From the NCBI RefSeq assembly GCF_017104565.1, contig NZ_JAAGPD010000001.1, positions 927,316-991,315 on the forward strand: 64,000 bases of DNA, given 5' to 3'. The stretch comes from Paraburkholderia sp. Tr-20389 (GTDB lineage Bacteria; Pseudomonadota; Gammaproteobacteria; Burkholderiales; Burkholderiaceae). The position numbers were made by a program, and so were the translations under genes. The notes under the pieces were generated by a model. The model ran no database searches. It had not been told where the DNA came from and was given only the letters and a program-made list of their open reading frames with translations. Below are positions 36,215-45,198 of this stretch, piece by piece (position 1 is the stretch's first letter; the number at the start of each line of letters is the position of its first letter).

Positions 36215-37135
36215 ATGGAACGCCAACACATTCTCCATATGTTCACACCGGGACGGCAGATGAGCCCGTTCGACGTGAACATGGCCGTCGATGCGGGCTA
36301 TCAGGTCGTCGTGCCCTACACCGATGTCGACGCCAAACTGATCGGGCCGCTGACACAGGATGCGATTTTTTCGCGCGGCCCCAAAGGCGTCGCGCACACA
36401 GGCATCTTCATCGGCGGACGCGACGTGATGCTCGCCACCGACATGCTGCGCCTCTCGCGCGAAGCGATGGTGCCGCCGTTCGAAGTGTCCGTATTCGCCG
36501 ATCCGAGCGGCTCGTTCACGACGGCGGCCGCGCTCGTCGCGAGCGTCGAATGGCAACTGCGCCACGCATTCGACACGAGTCTCGATGGCAAGCGCGTGCT
36601 CGTGTTCGGCGGAACGGGGCCGGTTGGACTGATCGCGGGCGTGCTGGCGGCGCAGACCGGCGCGCGCGTGTCGCTGGCGAGCAGCCGCGGACTCGACGCC
36701 GCGCGACAGGCGTGCGAGCGCGCCACCGCGCGCTTCGGTGCCGCGCTCGAAGGCGCCGATGCAAGCAGCGCCGATGCGCTGGCGGAAACCTTGAAGTCCG
36801 TCGACGTCGTGTTCGCGACGGCGGCTGCCGGCGTCGAAGTGATGAGCGCGCAGCAGGTGAACGATGCGTCGCGCCTGCTCGTCGCCGCCGATGTGAACGC
36901 GGTGCCGCCTGCGGGCATCGCGGGCGTCGGCGTGATGGACAACGGCAAGCGCGTCGGTCAGCACGGCGCGCTCGGCATCGGCGCGCTCGCGATCGGCAAC
37001 GTCAAATACGAAGTGCAGCAGCGGCTCTTCATGCAGATGCTCGCGGCGAAGCAAAAGGTCTATCTCGGCTTCGAAGACGCGATGGAGATGGCCCGCCGCG
37101 TGGTGGCCGAGCGTTCCTCGCTCGCCGCAGCCTGA
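36215..37135 (+). CDS. mtdB: NAD(P)-dependent methylene-tetrahydromethanopterin dehydrogenase
   Basis: This 306-aa MtdA/MtdB-family protein oxidises methylene-H4MPT to methenyl-H4MPT. The start ILHMFTPGRQMSPFDVNMAVDAGY and the Rossmann motif VLVFGGTGPVGLIAG are typical, as are DVNAVPPAGIAGVGVMDNG and GIGALAIGNVKYEVQ. Location in the H4MPT cluster indicates MtdB rather than the folate-linked MtdA. ATG 36215 follows GAGGAAAC, 22 nt after the previous gene. Coenzyme preference (NAD versus NADP) is not readable. Confidence 0.9.
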   Translation: MERQHILHMFTPGRQMSPFDVNMAVDAGYQVVVPYTDVDAKLIGPLTQDAIFSRGPKGVAHTGIFIGGRDVMLATDMLRLSREAMVPPFEVSVFADPSGSFTTAAALVASVEWQLRHAFDTSLDGKRVLVFGGTGPVGLIAGVLAAQTGARVSLASSRGLDAARQACERATARFGAALEGADASSADALAETLKSVDVVFATAAAGVEVMSAQQVNDASRLLVAADVNAVPPAGIAGVGVMDNGKRVGQHGALGIGALAIGNVKYEVQQRLFMQMLAAKQKVYLGFEDAMEMARRVVAERSSLAAA

Positions 37136-37142
37136 GGCCGCC

Positions 37143-38327
37143 GTGTCGCCGCCCGTCGTCGTTGTCGCCGCGTTGTCCGCCCGCATGCTGGCCGAGTCGG
37201 CGCGGCGTGCCGGCTGGCGCGTGATCGTGCTCGATCTGTTCGGCGACACCGACACGCGGCGAACGTCGGGCATGTGGTATTCGATCGGCGAATCCGAGTC
37301 GCTGTCGATCGATCCACGACGTGTGCGCGAAGCGCTCGACGCGGCCAGCCGCGTCCCGAACGTGATCGGCTGGATTGCAGGCAGCGGTTTCGAAGCGCAT
37401 CGCGAACTGCTCGACGACAGGCGCATCGCGCTTGCTCCGATCGGCAACACGCGAAAAGCATGCGACGCGGTGCGCGACCCGGCGTGCTTCTTCGCGTTGC
37501 TGGACGACGCGGGCATTCCTCATCCCGACATACAGTTGCAAGTACCTGCCGATACAGCAGGTTGGCTCGTCAAACGCGCGAACGGCACGGGCGGCGTTCA
37601 TATCCACCACGCCTCCGCGACCATCGCAGTGAACGGCGACAGCTATTTTCAGCGCCATCAAGCAGGCCGTTCGATGTCGGCGCTGTTCATCGCGGATACG
37701 CGTCGCGCCGCGATCATCGGCTTCAATGAACAGTTGATCGTTTCGAGCAACACGCATCCGTTCGTCTATGGCGGTGCGCTGGGAAACATCGACGTGCCGC
37801 GGTCGCTGCGCGAACAGATCACCCGCGCTGCGAATGCCATCGTGTCGCGCGCCGGACTCAAAGGGCTCAACAGTCTCGACTTCATTTTCGACGGCGAGCG
37901 TTGCTTCGTGCTCGAAGTCAACGCGCGGCCCTCGGCCACGCTGTCCCTTCATGATCGCGACGCCAACCCGTCGCTGCTGGCGCTGCATACGCGCGCGTGC
38001 GCGGGCGCGCCGCTCGATGCCGATGAATCGAATCCGTTCGATCAGACAGCGTCGATGCGCGGCGAGCTGATCGTGTTCGCCGATCGCGACCGCAAGATAT
38101 CGCCGGAATTCGTTCAGCGCGCATTGAATCTCGGCTGGTGTCACGACATTCCCGTCACGGGCAGTGTCGTCGCGGCGGGCGCGCCGTTGTGCAGCGTATC
38201 GGCGGACTGCGCGCACGGCACGCCGCCGGCCACACTACGCAAGGAACTCGCCGCCCGCGCAGCAACCGTTCTCTCCATCGACATCACCCGGAAATCAGGC
38301 CATGCAGACCTCCCCCTCTCTCGCTGA
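37143..38327 (+). CDS. ATP-grasp protein of the H4MPT cluster (orf17-like)
   Basis: This 394-aa ATP-grasp family ligase starts at GTG 37143, 7 nt after mtdB. A pre-ATP-grasp domain (SPPVVVVAALSARMLAESARRAGWRVIVLDLFGDTDTR in part) precedes the ATP-binding fold (GWLVKRANGTGGVHI), and LDFIFDGERCFVLEVNARPS supplies the metal-binding residues. Homologues sit in H4MPT islands of Methylobacterium (orf17). Their exact substrate in methanopterin or methylofuran synthesis is unknown to me. It overlaps mch by 26 nt, so the two are translationally linked. Confidence 0.8.
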   Translation: MSPPVVVVAALSARMLAESARRAGWRVIVLDLFGDTDTRRTSGMWYSIGESESLSIDPRRVREALDAASRVPNVIGWIAGSGFEAHRELLDDRRIALAPIGNTRKACDAVRDPACFFALLDDAGIPHPDIQLQVPADTAGWLVKRANGTGGVHIHHASATIAVNGDSYFQRHQAGRSMSALFIADTRRAAIIGFNEQLIVSSNTHPFVYGGALGNIDVPRSLREQITRAANAIVSRAGLKGLNSLDFIFDGERCFVLEVNARPSATLSLHDRDANPSLLALHTRACAGAPLDADESNPFDQTASMRGELIVFADRDRKISPEFVQRALNLGWCHDIPVTGSVVAAGAPLCSVSADCAHGTPPATLRKELAARAATVLSIDITRKSGHADLPLSR

Positions 38328-39330
38328 TGTTTCGCCGTCGCCTTCGTTTCTGAGCGTCAACACGCTGGTTCGGCCGTTGATCGCGAGTCTGCTCGAACGA
38401 CACACCGAACTCGGCATCGATGCGAAGCGCGACGAGCGCGGCGTGATGATCGTCGATGCAGGCATCGATACGTCCGGCAGCGTCGCCGCGGGTATCGCAA
38501 TCGGCGAAATCTGCATGGGCGGCCTGGGGCGCGTCGCGTTGCGCGCCGCTGCGTCGCGCAACGCGACGGAAGAATGGCCGACGTTCGTCGAGATCGCCAG
38601 CGCGCAACCGGTGCTGGCCTGCCTCGCGTCGCAATACGCAGGCTGGAGTCTTGCGGCGAGCAAGGAAGAAACGGGCGGCAAAAAGTTCTTCGCGCTCGGC
38701 TCGGGGCCGGCGCGTTCGCTCGCGTGCAAGGAGCCGCTATTCGACGAACTCGATTACCGCGACGTCGTGTCGACGGGCTGCCTCGTGCTCGAAGTGGATC
38801 GCGCGCCGCCCGCTGTCGTGATCGACAAGATTCTGCGCGACTGCAAGTTGCAGCCGCGCAATCTCACGCTGATCCTCACGCCGACGTCGAGCCGCGCGGG
38901 CACCACGCAAGTGGTTGCGCGCGCGCTCGAAGTCGCGCTGCACAAGGCGCACGAACTCGGCTTCGCGCTCGACGACATTCGCGAAGGCTCCGCCAGTGCG
39001 CCATTGCCGCCGCCCGCGCAAGACGGCGTCGAAGCGATGGGCCGCACCAACGACGCCATCCTGTACGGCGGCCGTGTGCATCTGAGCGTGACGGGCAGCG
39101 ACGACGCCGCTCGCGATCTCGCGCGACGCCTTCCCTCTTCTGCATCGAAAGACTTTGGCCGGCCGTTCGCCGACGTGTTCAAGGAATACGAATTCGACTT
39201 CTACAAGATCGATCCTGCGCTTTTCGCGCCCGCCGAAGTCTGGGTCAGCAATCTGACCACGGGACGCACCTTCCACGCGGGCGCAACCCGTTTCGATCTG
39301 CTGCGCCCGCTGTGGCTCGACGAGGTGTGA
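38302..39330 (+). CDS. mch: Methenyl-tetrahydromethanopterin cyclohydrolase
   Basis: This 342-aa enzyme interconverts methenyl-H4MPT and formyl-H4MPT in formaldehyde oxidation. Characteristic segments are MIVDAGIDTSGSVAAGIAIGEICMGGLGRV, FALGSGPARSLACKE and LEVDRAPPAVVI. MGRTNDAILYGGRVHLSV and the C-terminal PFADVFKEYEFDFYKIDP also belong. ATG 38302 begins inside the preceding gene. Length and motifs agree with bacterial Mch. It is followed after one base by the RimK-like ligase gene. Confidence 0.93.
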   Translation: MQTSPSLADVSPSPSFLSVNTLVRPLIASLLERHTELGIDAKRDERGVMIVDAGIDTSGSVAAGIAIGEICMGGLGRVALRAAASRNATEEWPTFVEIASAQPVLACLASQYAGWSLAASKEETGGKKFFALGSGPARSLACKEPLFDELDYRDVVSTGCLVLEVDRAPPAVVIDKILRDCKLQPRNLTLILTPTSSRAGTTQVVARALEVALHKAHELGFALDDIREGSASAPLPPPAQDGVEAMGRTNDAILYGGRVHLSVTGSDDAARDLARRLPSSASKDFGRPFADVFKEYEFDFYKIDPALFAPAEVWVSNLTTGRTFHAGATRFDLLRPLWLDEV

Positions 39331-39331
39331 G

Positions 39332-40285
39332 ATGACAGGCACCCCGCTCGCCGTCGCGATCATGACGGACGAAACCGGCTGGCATACCTCGCGTCTCAAA
39401 CGGGCGCTGCGCGAGCGCGGCGCGCAGGGCCGCTGCGTCGATCTGGCCGACTGCCGCTTCGACACCACGCATGCGCCGCACGGACTCGCGATTCCAGGCT
39501 ACGGACGCGGCCTGCCCGATGCCGTCATCGTGCGCGGCATCGCGGGCGGGACCTTCGAGCAGGTCACCGTGCGGCTCGGCATCCTGCACGCGCTGCGGGA
39601 ACTCGGCGTGCCCGTCTACAACGACGCCCGGGCGATCGAGCGCAGCGTCGACAAATCGATGACCACCTTTCTGCTGCATCGCGCGGGGATTCCGACGCCG
39701 CCGACATGGGTGTCCGAATCCGCCCCGTTCGCGCAGCGCGTGCTGATGCGCGAAGGCAGGCAAAACCACGAGGTCGTGATCAAGCCGCTATTCGGTTCGC
39801 AAGGCAAGGGCGTGATGCGGATCGGCGCGAGCCCCGAGGGTTGCGAGCCGCTGCCGGCGCTGAAGGCGTATGGACAGCTCGCGTATCTGCAGCGCTTCGT
39901 CAGGCCCGTCAGCGAGCCGGGCTATGACTGGCGCGTGATGGTGATCGGCGGCAAGGCGATGACTGCCATGCGCAGGATCAGCGAGCATTGGGTGCACAAC
40001 GTCGCGCAAGGCGCGCGCTGCGAGGAAGCGGAACTCAGCGCGCCGCTCGCGACGCTCGCCGAACGCGCGAGCGCCGCGCTCGGACTCGACTACGCAGGCG
40101 TCGACCTGATTCCTTGCGACGACAACCCGTTCGGCTCGACCGTGATCGAGGTGAACGGCGTGGCCGCGTGGCGCGGGCTGCAGTCGGTGACATCGTTCGA
40201 TATCGCGGGCTGTATCGTCGACGATCTGCTGAACCGGCGCATGGCGCTTGCGCGGCGCGCCGTCGACATCAAGGAAGTCGCATGA
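39332..40285 (+). CDS. RimK-like ATP-grasp ligase of the H4MPT cluster (orf5-like)
   Basis: This 317-aa glutamate-ligase-type ATP-grasp protein begins SMTTFLLHRAGIPTPPTWV in its central region. VVIKPLFGSQGKGVMRI is the ATP-grasp loop, and DWRVMVIGGKAMTAMRRIS and GVDLIP...TVIEVNGVAAW complete the metal site. In Methylobacterium the counterpart is orf5. Related enzymes add gamma- or alpha-linked glutamates to cofactors, which would suit methanopterin or polyglutamylated methylofuran; the exact product is inferred. It starts right at the mch stop and overlaps the next gene (ATGATG/TGA). Confidence 0.8.
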   Translation: MTGTPLAVAIMTDETGWHTSRLKRALRERGAQGRCVDLADCRFDTTHAPHGLAIPGYGRGLPDAVIVRGIAGGTFEQVTVRLGILHALRELGVPVYNDARAIERSVDKSMTTFLLHRAGIPTPPTWVSESAPFAQRVLMREGRQNHEVVIKPLFGSQGKGVMRIGASPEGCEPLPALKAYGQLAYLQRFVRPVSEPGYDWRVMVIGGKAMTAMRRISEHWVHNVAQGARCEEAELSAPLATLAERASAALGLDYAGVDLIPCDDNPFGSTVIEVNGVAAWRGLQSVTSFDIAGCIVDDLLNRRMALARRAVDIKEVA

Positions 40286-41223
40286 TGCCCGGCACGCGCG
40301 CCGATACGATCGCCGACGCCTTCGCGTGGGCGTGCGCGCTCGACGTGCTGTGCGCGAAGCCCGGCAACGTCAGCTTCGGCGCGCCGGGGCATCGGATGAC
40401 AGCCGATCTGTTCATCGCCAGCGCGCAGGCGTCGTGTCCCGCCGTGACGGCATGCGGCGCGAGCGTGGGCGAACGCATCGAGCGCGCGGTGAGTCTGTCG
40501 ATGCGGGCAGCCGGCTGCAATACGAATCTGGGCATCGTACTGCTATGCGCGCCGCTCGCGCATGCATTCGAAAGCCTGCACACGACGCAACGCGGACCGA
40601 CCGCGCACGAAGCGCATCTCGCCGTGCGCGCGACCCTGTCGCGTCTGGATCTGAGCGATGCGTGCGCCGCCTATCGCGCGATTGCGCTGGCCAATCCGGG
40701 CGGCCTCGGCGAAGCGCCCAGCCAGAATGTCGGCACAGCGCCGACCGTCGATCTGCTCAGCGCGATGACGCTGGCAAGAGACCGCGACAGCATCGCGCGT
40801 CAGTATGCGAGCGGCTTCGTCGACGTGCTCAGCTATGGTGTGATCCAGATGCGCGCGGCCTTGGGCGCGGCGCCCGTCGGTCCCACCGATCAACCGCGTC
40901 TGCTGCGAGCGGTGCTCAGAACGTGGCTTGCGTTTCTGTCCCACTGGCCCGACTCGCATATCGCAAGAAAGCACGGTATCGCGGTGGCGCGCAGAGTCAC
41001 GCTCGATGCCCGCGCGTGGCACATGCAAACAGCGCTCGACTTCGACAAGCTCGCTGCATGGGACGATGCGATGAAGCGCGAAGGCATCAACCCAGGCACG
41101 ACTGCGGACCTGACGGTAGCAACGCTTTTCGCATGCGCCTGCCTGGACCCTTCGCTGCTGCGCGTGCGTTGCATGGAAAGCGCAGCACGCGAGGCCAGCA
41201 TCGAAATCGCTGCCGAATACTAA
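40282..41223 (+). CDS. CitG/MdcB-like triphosphoribosyl-dephospho-CoA synthase family (orf7-like)
   Basis: This 313-aa protein of the CitG family contains LDVLCAKPGNVSFGAPGHRMTADLF, AAGCNTNLGIVLLCAPLAHA and GINPGTTADLTVATLF, the conserved family blocks. In H4MPT clusters of methylotrophs this gene (orf7) is needed for the pathway but its reaction is unclear. By analogy it may handle a phosphoribosyl group during methanopterin synthesis. ATG 40282 follows AAGGA at 40271-40275. It ends the plus-strand operon begun at 35173 and is convergent with the FolB-like gene, 28 bp apart. Confidence 0.8.
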   Translation: MMPGTRADTIADAFAWACALDVLCAKPGNVSFGAPGHRMTADLFIASAQASCPAVTACGASVGERIERAVSLSMRAAGCNTNLGIVLLCAPLAHAFESLHTTQRGPTAHEAHLAVRATLSRLDLSDACAAYRAIALANPGGLGEAPSQNVGTAPTVDLLSAMTLARDRDSIARQYASGFVDVLSYGVIQMRAALGAAPVGPTDQPRLLRAVLRTWLAFLSHWPDSHIARKHGIAVARRVTLDARAWHMQTALDFDKLAAWDDAMKREGINPGTTADLTVATLFACACLDPSLLRVRCMESAAREASIEIAAEY

Positions 41224-41251
41224 ACGGCGCGTGCTTCAGGTGCGCCGGCTA

Positions 41252-41665
41252 TCACGGCCAGCGCACGGTCCGCTCGATCGTCACGCCGACCGCCCTCACA
41301 TTCGCGAACTTCGCGGGCTTCGCCAGCGACACGCGCACCCAGTGCGCGCCGAAATCGACGATCAGCATCTGCGCGACCGATTCCGCGAGCGCCTCCAGCA
41401 ACTGCATCTTGTGCGTCGCGAGCAGCGACACGAGCGCCGTGTGTACCTTGCTGTAGTCGATCGTGTCGCCGATCTGATCGGTGTCGCACGCATGACTGTG
41501 CGGCACGCCTGCCCACAGGTCGATCCGCACCGGCTGCAGATTGGTCAGCTCGTCCGGGTCGATGCCGATCACGGTGTCGCCCTCGAAGCCTTCAATAAAA
41601 ATCACGTCCATCTCGGATGCAGCGAGATGTGGCCGCTCGAGCACGTTCTTGTCGATTACGTTCAT
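41252..41665 (-). CDS. Dihydroneopterin aldolase (FolB)-family protein
   Basis: This 137-aa tunnelling-fold protein carries DVIFIEGFEGDTVIGIDPDEL at the N-terminus, a signature of FolB/dihydroneopterin aldolases, and ALAESVAQMLIVDF in the second half. It probably makes the 6-hydroxymethyl pterin precursor shared by folate and methanopterin. Its position within the methanopterin cluster suggests a dedicated copy. It lies alone on the minus strand between two plus-strand gene groups, with a 200-bp gap to the flavoprotein gene. Confidence 0.75.
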   Translation of the reverse strand: MNVIDKNVLERPHLAASEMDVIFIEGFEGDTVIGIDPDELTNLQPVRIDLWAGVPHSHACDTDQIGDTIDYSKVHTALVSLLATHKMQLLEALAESVAQMLIVDFGAHWVRVSLAKPAKFANVRAVGVTIERTVRWP

Positions 41666-41865
41666 CTGGGTTCCTTACCTGTCGATCCGTCAAGCGCACT
41701 CATGCAAGAAGCGGCCCAGGCACGAATGTCGCAAGCATTGGATATGAACGCGCCCGCGCAAGCCGTCTGTATCGCGCATACGGCTAATCGCCACATACAA
41801 GGCTGATCGCGACGCGTCGCATTGTGTATCGCAAACTGAACAACCTGGCTGCGCCACCGACGACG

Positions 41866-42447
41866 ATGACGACGACCCACATGCAACACCCGCCACGCTT
41901 CGCCTGGGCTATCACCGGCTCCGGACATGGGCTGATCGAGTCGCTCGATATCGCGGCGACGTTGCTGCCTCATGTCGATCTGTTCCTGTCGCGCGCCGCC
42001 GAAGAAGTGCTGCCGCTATACAAGATCGAACTCGCAGAACTCAAGGCGCGCTTCAAGGTGTTCCGCGACAACAGCGCGAGCGCGGTGCCCGTCGGCATGC
42101 TGTATGACGAGAACCGCTATCACACGGTCGTCGTCGCGCCCGCCACCAGCAATACCGTCGCGAAATGCGCGTTCGGCATCTCGGACACGCTGCCGACCAA
42201 CATGTTCGCGCAGGCGGGCAAGCTGGGCATTCCGGGCATCGTGTTCGCATGCGACACACAGCCCGTCGTCGTCACGAAGAGTCCGCTCGACTGGGTCGAG
42301 CTGCGTCCGCGCAATATCGAACTCGACAACGTCGAGCGGTTGAAACGAATCGATCATTGCCGCGTCGTGTGCTCGCTGGACGAATTGCGCGCAGCGCTCG
42401 ACGCGCGCGTGGCCGAGGTCGACATGCCGTGCTGCGCGAGCGCCTGA
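41866..42447 (+). CDS. Dihydromethanopterin reductase-like flavoprotein (DmrB/AfpA type)
   Basis: This roughly 193-aa flavoprotein belongs to the Dfp/archaeoflavoprotein family. FAWAITGSGHGLIESLDIA binds FMN, and VVAPATSNTVAKCAFGISDTLPTNMFAQAG is the family signature. GIPGIVFACD and the C-terminal HCRVVCSLDEL also fit. DmrB-like proteins reduce dihydromethanopterin to H4MPT, the last step of cofactor synthesis. ATG 41866 and 41881 are both possible starts. The stop overlaps the next start (TGATG). Confidence 0.75.
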   Translation: MTTTHMQHPPRFAWAITGSGHGLIESLDIAATLLPHVDLFLSRAAEEVLPLYKIELAELKARFKVFRDNSASAVPVGMLYDENRYHTVVVAPATSNTVAKCAFGISDTLPTNMFAQAGKLGIPGIVFACDTQPVVVTKSPLDWVELRPRNIELDNVERLKRIDHCRVVCSLDELRAALDARVAEVDMPCCASA

Positions 42448-43832
42448 TGGAACATATCGTTTTCCTCACCGGCCGCCTTGCCCAGCCCGCACTCGAACGC
42501 GTGCTGCGCACTCTTGCGCCCGCGCCGTTCAGCTGGGAGATTCGCGAGATCGGCCTGCAGGTCGCGGCGCTGATGACGGCGGATATGATCCGGCGCCGTG
42601 TCGCCGCGCCCATCGCAGCCGACCGGGTGATCGTGCCTGGCCGATGCCGCGGCGATCTCGATGCGCTCTCCGCGCACTACGGCATTCCCGTTCAGCGCGG
42701 CCCCGAAGAACTCAAAGACTTGCCGGGATGGTTCGACTGCAGCGCCCGCGCCGTCGATCTGACGAAGCACGATATCGCGATCTTCGCGGAGATCGTCGAT
42801 GCGCCGCATCTGGGCGTCGACGCGATCTGCGCGCGAGCGGCAACTCTCGCCGCCGATGGTGCCGATGTGATCGATCTCGGCTGTCTGCCCGCGACGCCGT
42901 TTCCACACCTCGCCGATTCGATCCGCGCGTTGAAGTCGCAAGGGTACAAGGTCAGCGTCGATTCGATGGACGTGAAGGAACTGGTGCGCGGCGGCCGCGC
43001 GGGCGCGGATTATCTGCTGAGCCTGACGGCCGATTCGCTCTGGGTGCTCAACGACATCGACTCGACGCCCGTGCTGATTCCGCGCACGCCAGGCGACGAA
43101 GCCTCGCTATACGAAGCCATCGATACGATGCAGCAACAGGGCCGGCCCTTTCTCGCCGATCCGATCCTCGATCCGCTGCCCTTCGGGCTGCTGAAATCGC
43201 TCACGCGCTATCAGCGCCTGCGCGAGCGCTATGCCGACGCGCCGATCCTGATGGGCACGGGCAACGTCACGGAACTCACGGAAGCGGACACCAGCGGCAT
43301 CCACGCGGTGCTGCTGGGCATCGGCATCGAACTGGGCATCGCGGGCATTCTCACGACGCAGGTCAGCGGTCATGCGCGCTGCGCGATACGCGAAGCCGAT
43401 GTTGCCCGCCGCATGATGTACGCGGCCCGCGAAGGCCAGACGCTCCCCAAGGGCTTCACCCATCAGTTGATGACGACGCACGCGAAGCATCCGTTTCCGG
43501 ATACGCCCGACGAGATTGCCGCAACGGCCGCCGCCATCCGCGATCCGAACTTTCGCGTCCAGGTCTCGACGGACGGCATTCACGTGTACAACCGCGACGG
43601 CCATCATCTCGCCGCCGATGCATTCGCGCTCTGGCCGCATCTGCGTCTGGAAGCGGACGGCGCACACGCGTTCTACATGGGTGTCGAACTCGCGCGCGCG
43701 GAACTCGCGTGGCGGCTCGGCAAGCGCTATAGCCAGGATCAGCCGCTGGAATGGGGATGCGCGGTCCCACGCGAAGCAGACGAGCTGCTCGCGCAATGCG
43801 CGCCCGGTACGACTCGCAGAAAGGAAGCATGA
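42447..43832 (+). CDS. Dihydropteroate synthase-related protein of the H4MPT cluster
   Basis: This 461-aa protein has an N-terminal domain of about 140 residues (HIVFLTGRLAQPALERVL) fused to a TIM-barrel domain like DHPS (AATLAADGADVIDLGCLPA, YKVSVDSMDVKELVRGG, FLADPILDPLPFG, LMGTGNVTELTEADTSGIH). Such long DHPS-like proteins are typical of bacterial and archaeal H4MPT clusters and may join the pterin to the ribofuranosyl aryl unit, in place of classical DHPS; this role is inferred. The start overlaps the flavoprotein stop, and its stop overlaps the next start (ATGA). Confidence 0.82.
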   Translation: MEHIVFLTGRLAQPALERVLRTLAPAPFSWEIREIGLQVAALMTADMIRRRVAAPIAADRVIVPGRCRGDLDALSAHYGIPVQRGPEELKDLPGWFDCSARAVDLTKHDIAIFAEIVDAPHLGVDAICARAATLAADGADVIDLGCLPATPFPHLADSIRALKSQGYKVSVDSMDVKELVRGGRAGADYLLSLTADSLWVLNDIDSTPVLIPRTPGDEASLYEAIDTMQQQGRPFLADPILDPLPFGLLKSLTRYQRLRERYADAPILMGTGNVTELTEADTSGIHAVLLGIGIELGIAGILTTQVSGHARCAIREADVARRMMYAAREGQTLPKGFTHQLMTTHAKHPFPDTPDEIAATAAAIRDPNFRVQVSTDGIHVYNRDGHHLAADAFALWPHLRLEADGAHAFYMGVELARAELAWRLGKRYSQDQPLEWGCAVPREADELLAQCAPGTTRRKEA

Positions 43833-44428
43833 CCATGATCCACGAAACCGTCGTCACGACCGTCACGCCCGAAGGCAAGCCGCACATCGCGCCGATGGGC
43901 GTGCGCCAGCAAGGCAATACCTTTCTGCTGATGCCGTTCCTGCCGTCTGCCACCTACGACAACGTGATCTCGACCGGCTGCGCCGTCGTCAACTTCACGA
44001 CGGACGTGCGGGTGTTCGCCGGCTGTGTCACGGGCAGGCGCACGTGGCCGACCGTCGCCGTCGATCACGTGCGTTGCGTGCGGCTCGCCGATACGCTCGC
44101 GCACGCCGAACTGCGGCTCGCCTCGGTGAACGACGACGCGCAGCGTCCGACCCTCGTGATGGAGTGCGTCGCGCGTTGCACGGATGCGCCGTTCACGGGC
44201 CTCAACCGCGCGCAGGCCGCTGTGATCGAAGGCGCGGTGCTGGTCAGCCGGCTCGCGATGCTGCCGCGCGAGAAGATCGAGGCCGAGGTGGCTTACCTGT
44301 CCATCGCCATCGACAAGACGGCCGGGCCGCGCGAGCAGCAGGCGTGGCAATGGCTGATGGACGCCGTGCATGCTTTTTTCGCAAGACCGGCCGAGGCCGA
44401 TCATGTTCTGAACGAGGAGGCCTTATGA
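43829..44428 (+). CDS. DUF447-family protein of the H4MPT cluster
   Basis: This protein of about 199 aa has a flavin-reductase-like split barrel (IHETVVTTVTPEGKPHIAPMGV, NVISTGCAVVNFTTDVRVFAG) and belongs to DUF447, found with methanopterin genes in archaea and methylotrophs. No catalytic residues are known to me. ATG 43829 overlaps the upstream stop; ATG 43835 is better spaced from AAGGA (43821-43825), so translation may begin there. The stop overlaps mfnB (ATGA), giving a four-gene coupled run from 41866. Confidence 0.75.
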   Translation: MTMIHETVVTTVTPEGKPHIAPMGVRQQGNTFLLMPFLPSATYDNVISTGCAVVNFTTDVRVFAGCVTGRRTWPTVAVDHVRCVRLADTLAHAELRLASVNDDAQRPTLVMECVARCTDAPFTGLNRAQAAVIEGAVLVSRLAMLPREKIEAEVAYLSIAIDKTAGPREQQAWQWLMDAVHAFFARPAEADHVLNEEAL

Positions 44429-45198
44429 TCCGTATGCTCGCCAGTGTGCGCAACCTCGACGAGGCGCGCGACGCCGCCAGGGCCGGCGCCGATCTCATCG
44501 ACCTGAAAGAGCCCGGCGCGGGCGCGCTTGGCGCCGTCTCCGCAGCTCGTATCGCGCATGTCGTGCAGTCGCTGCGTGCCGACTATCCCCGTCTGCCCAT
44601 CAGCGCGGCAATCGGAGATCTGCTGCCGGGCGACGACGCGGGCCTGGTGTTTCGCGCCGCGCAGGCGGGGCGTTGCGGCGTCGACTATGTGAAGGCGGGC
44701 GTCCCCGCCGACGGCGGCTCGTTCGATATCGCGTGTCGAACGCTCGCGTACATGCGCGGGCTTCAATGGAACATGGTGCCCGTGCTGCTGGTCGACAACG
44801 GCCTCGACTTGCGGATAGTCGACTACGCGGCCGAACTGCGCTTCGCTGCCGTCATGGTGGATACGGCCACCAAGAAGCGCGGCAATCTCTTTCAATGCGT
44901 GCCGCTCGCGGTGCTCGACCACATGGTGCAGATCGCGCGTGCCCACGACGTGATGGCGGGACTCGCGGGCTCGCTGCTCAGCGGGCACGTGCCGTTGATC
45001 CGCGCGCTCGGCCCCGATATCGCCGGCTTCCGCACGGCACTGTGCGACGGCTCGCGCACGGGGCGCCTCAATGCCGCGCGCGTGCACGATCTGCGCGCGC
45101 GGTTGTCGTACCCCGCCCATACGCCGGGCGCGGCGAGCCCCGCCGCCAACGATACCGGCTTCGGCGCTGTCGCAATCCGTCAGTCCGTGGTCGCGTGA
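44425..45198 (+). CDS. mfnB: (5-Formylfuran-3-yl)methyl phosphate synthase (MfnB/DUF556)
   Basis: This 257-aa TIM-barrel enzyme makes the furan ring of methanofuran-type cofactors from glyceraldehyde 3-phosphate. Blocks MLASVRNLDEARDAARAGAD, LIDLKEPGAGALGAVSAARI, VDYVKAGVPADGG and AAVMVDTATKKRGNLF carry the active-site lysines and acidic residues of the family. ATG 44425 follows AGGAGG. Its last 19 bases overlap the 3' end of the convergent kinase gene at 45180. The C-terminal tail beyond the barrel (SYPAHTPGAASPAANDTG) looks unstructured. Confidence 0.88.
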   Translation: MIRMLASVRNLDEARDAARAGADLIDLKEPGAGALGAVSAARIAHVVQSLRADYPRLPISAAIGDLLPGDDAGLVFRAAQAGRCGVDYVKAGVPADGGSFDIACRTLAYMRGLQWNMVPVLLVDNGLDLRIVDYAAELRFAAVMVDTATKKRGNLFQCVPLAVLDHMVQIARAHDVMAGLAGSLLSGHVPLIRALGPDIAGFRTALCDGSRTGRLNAARVHDLRARLSYPAHTPGAASPAANDTGFGAVAIRQSVVA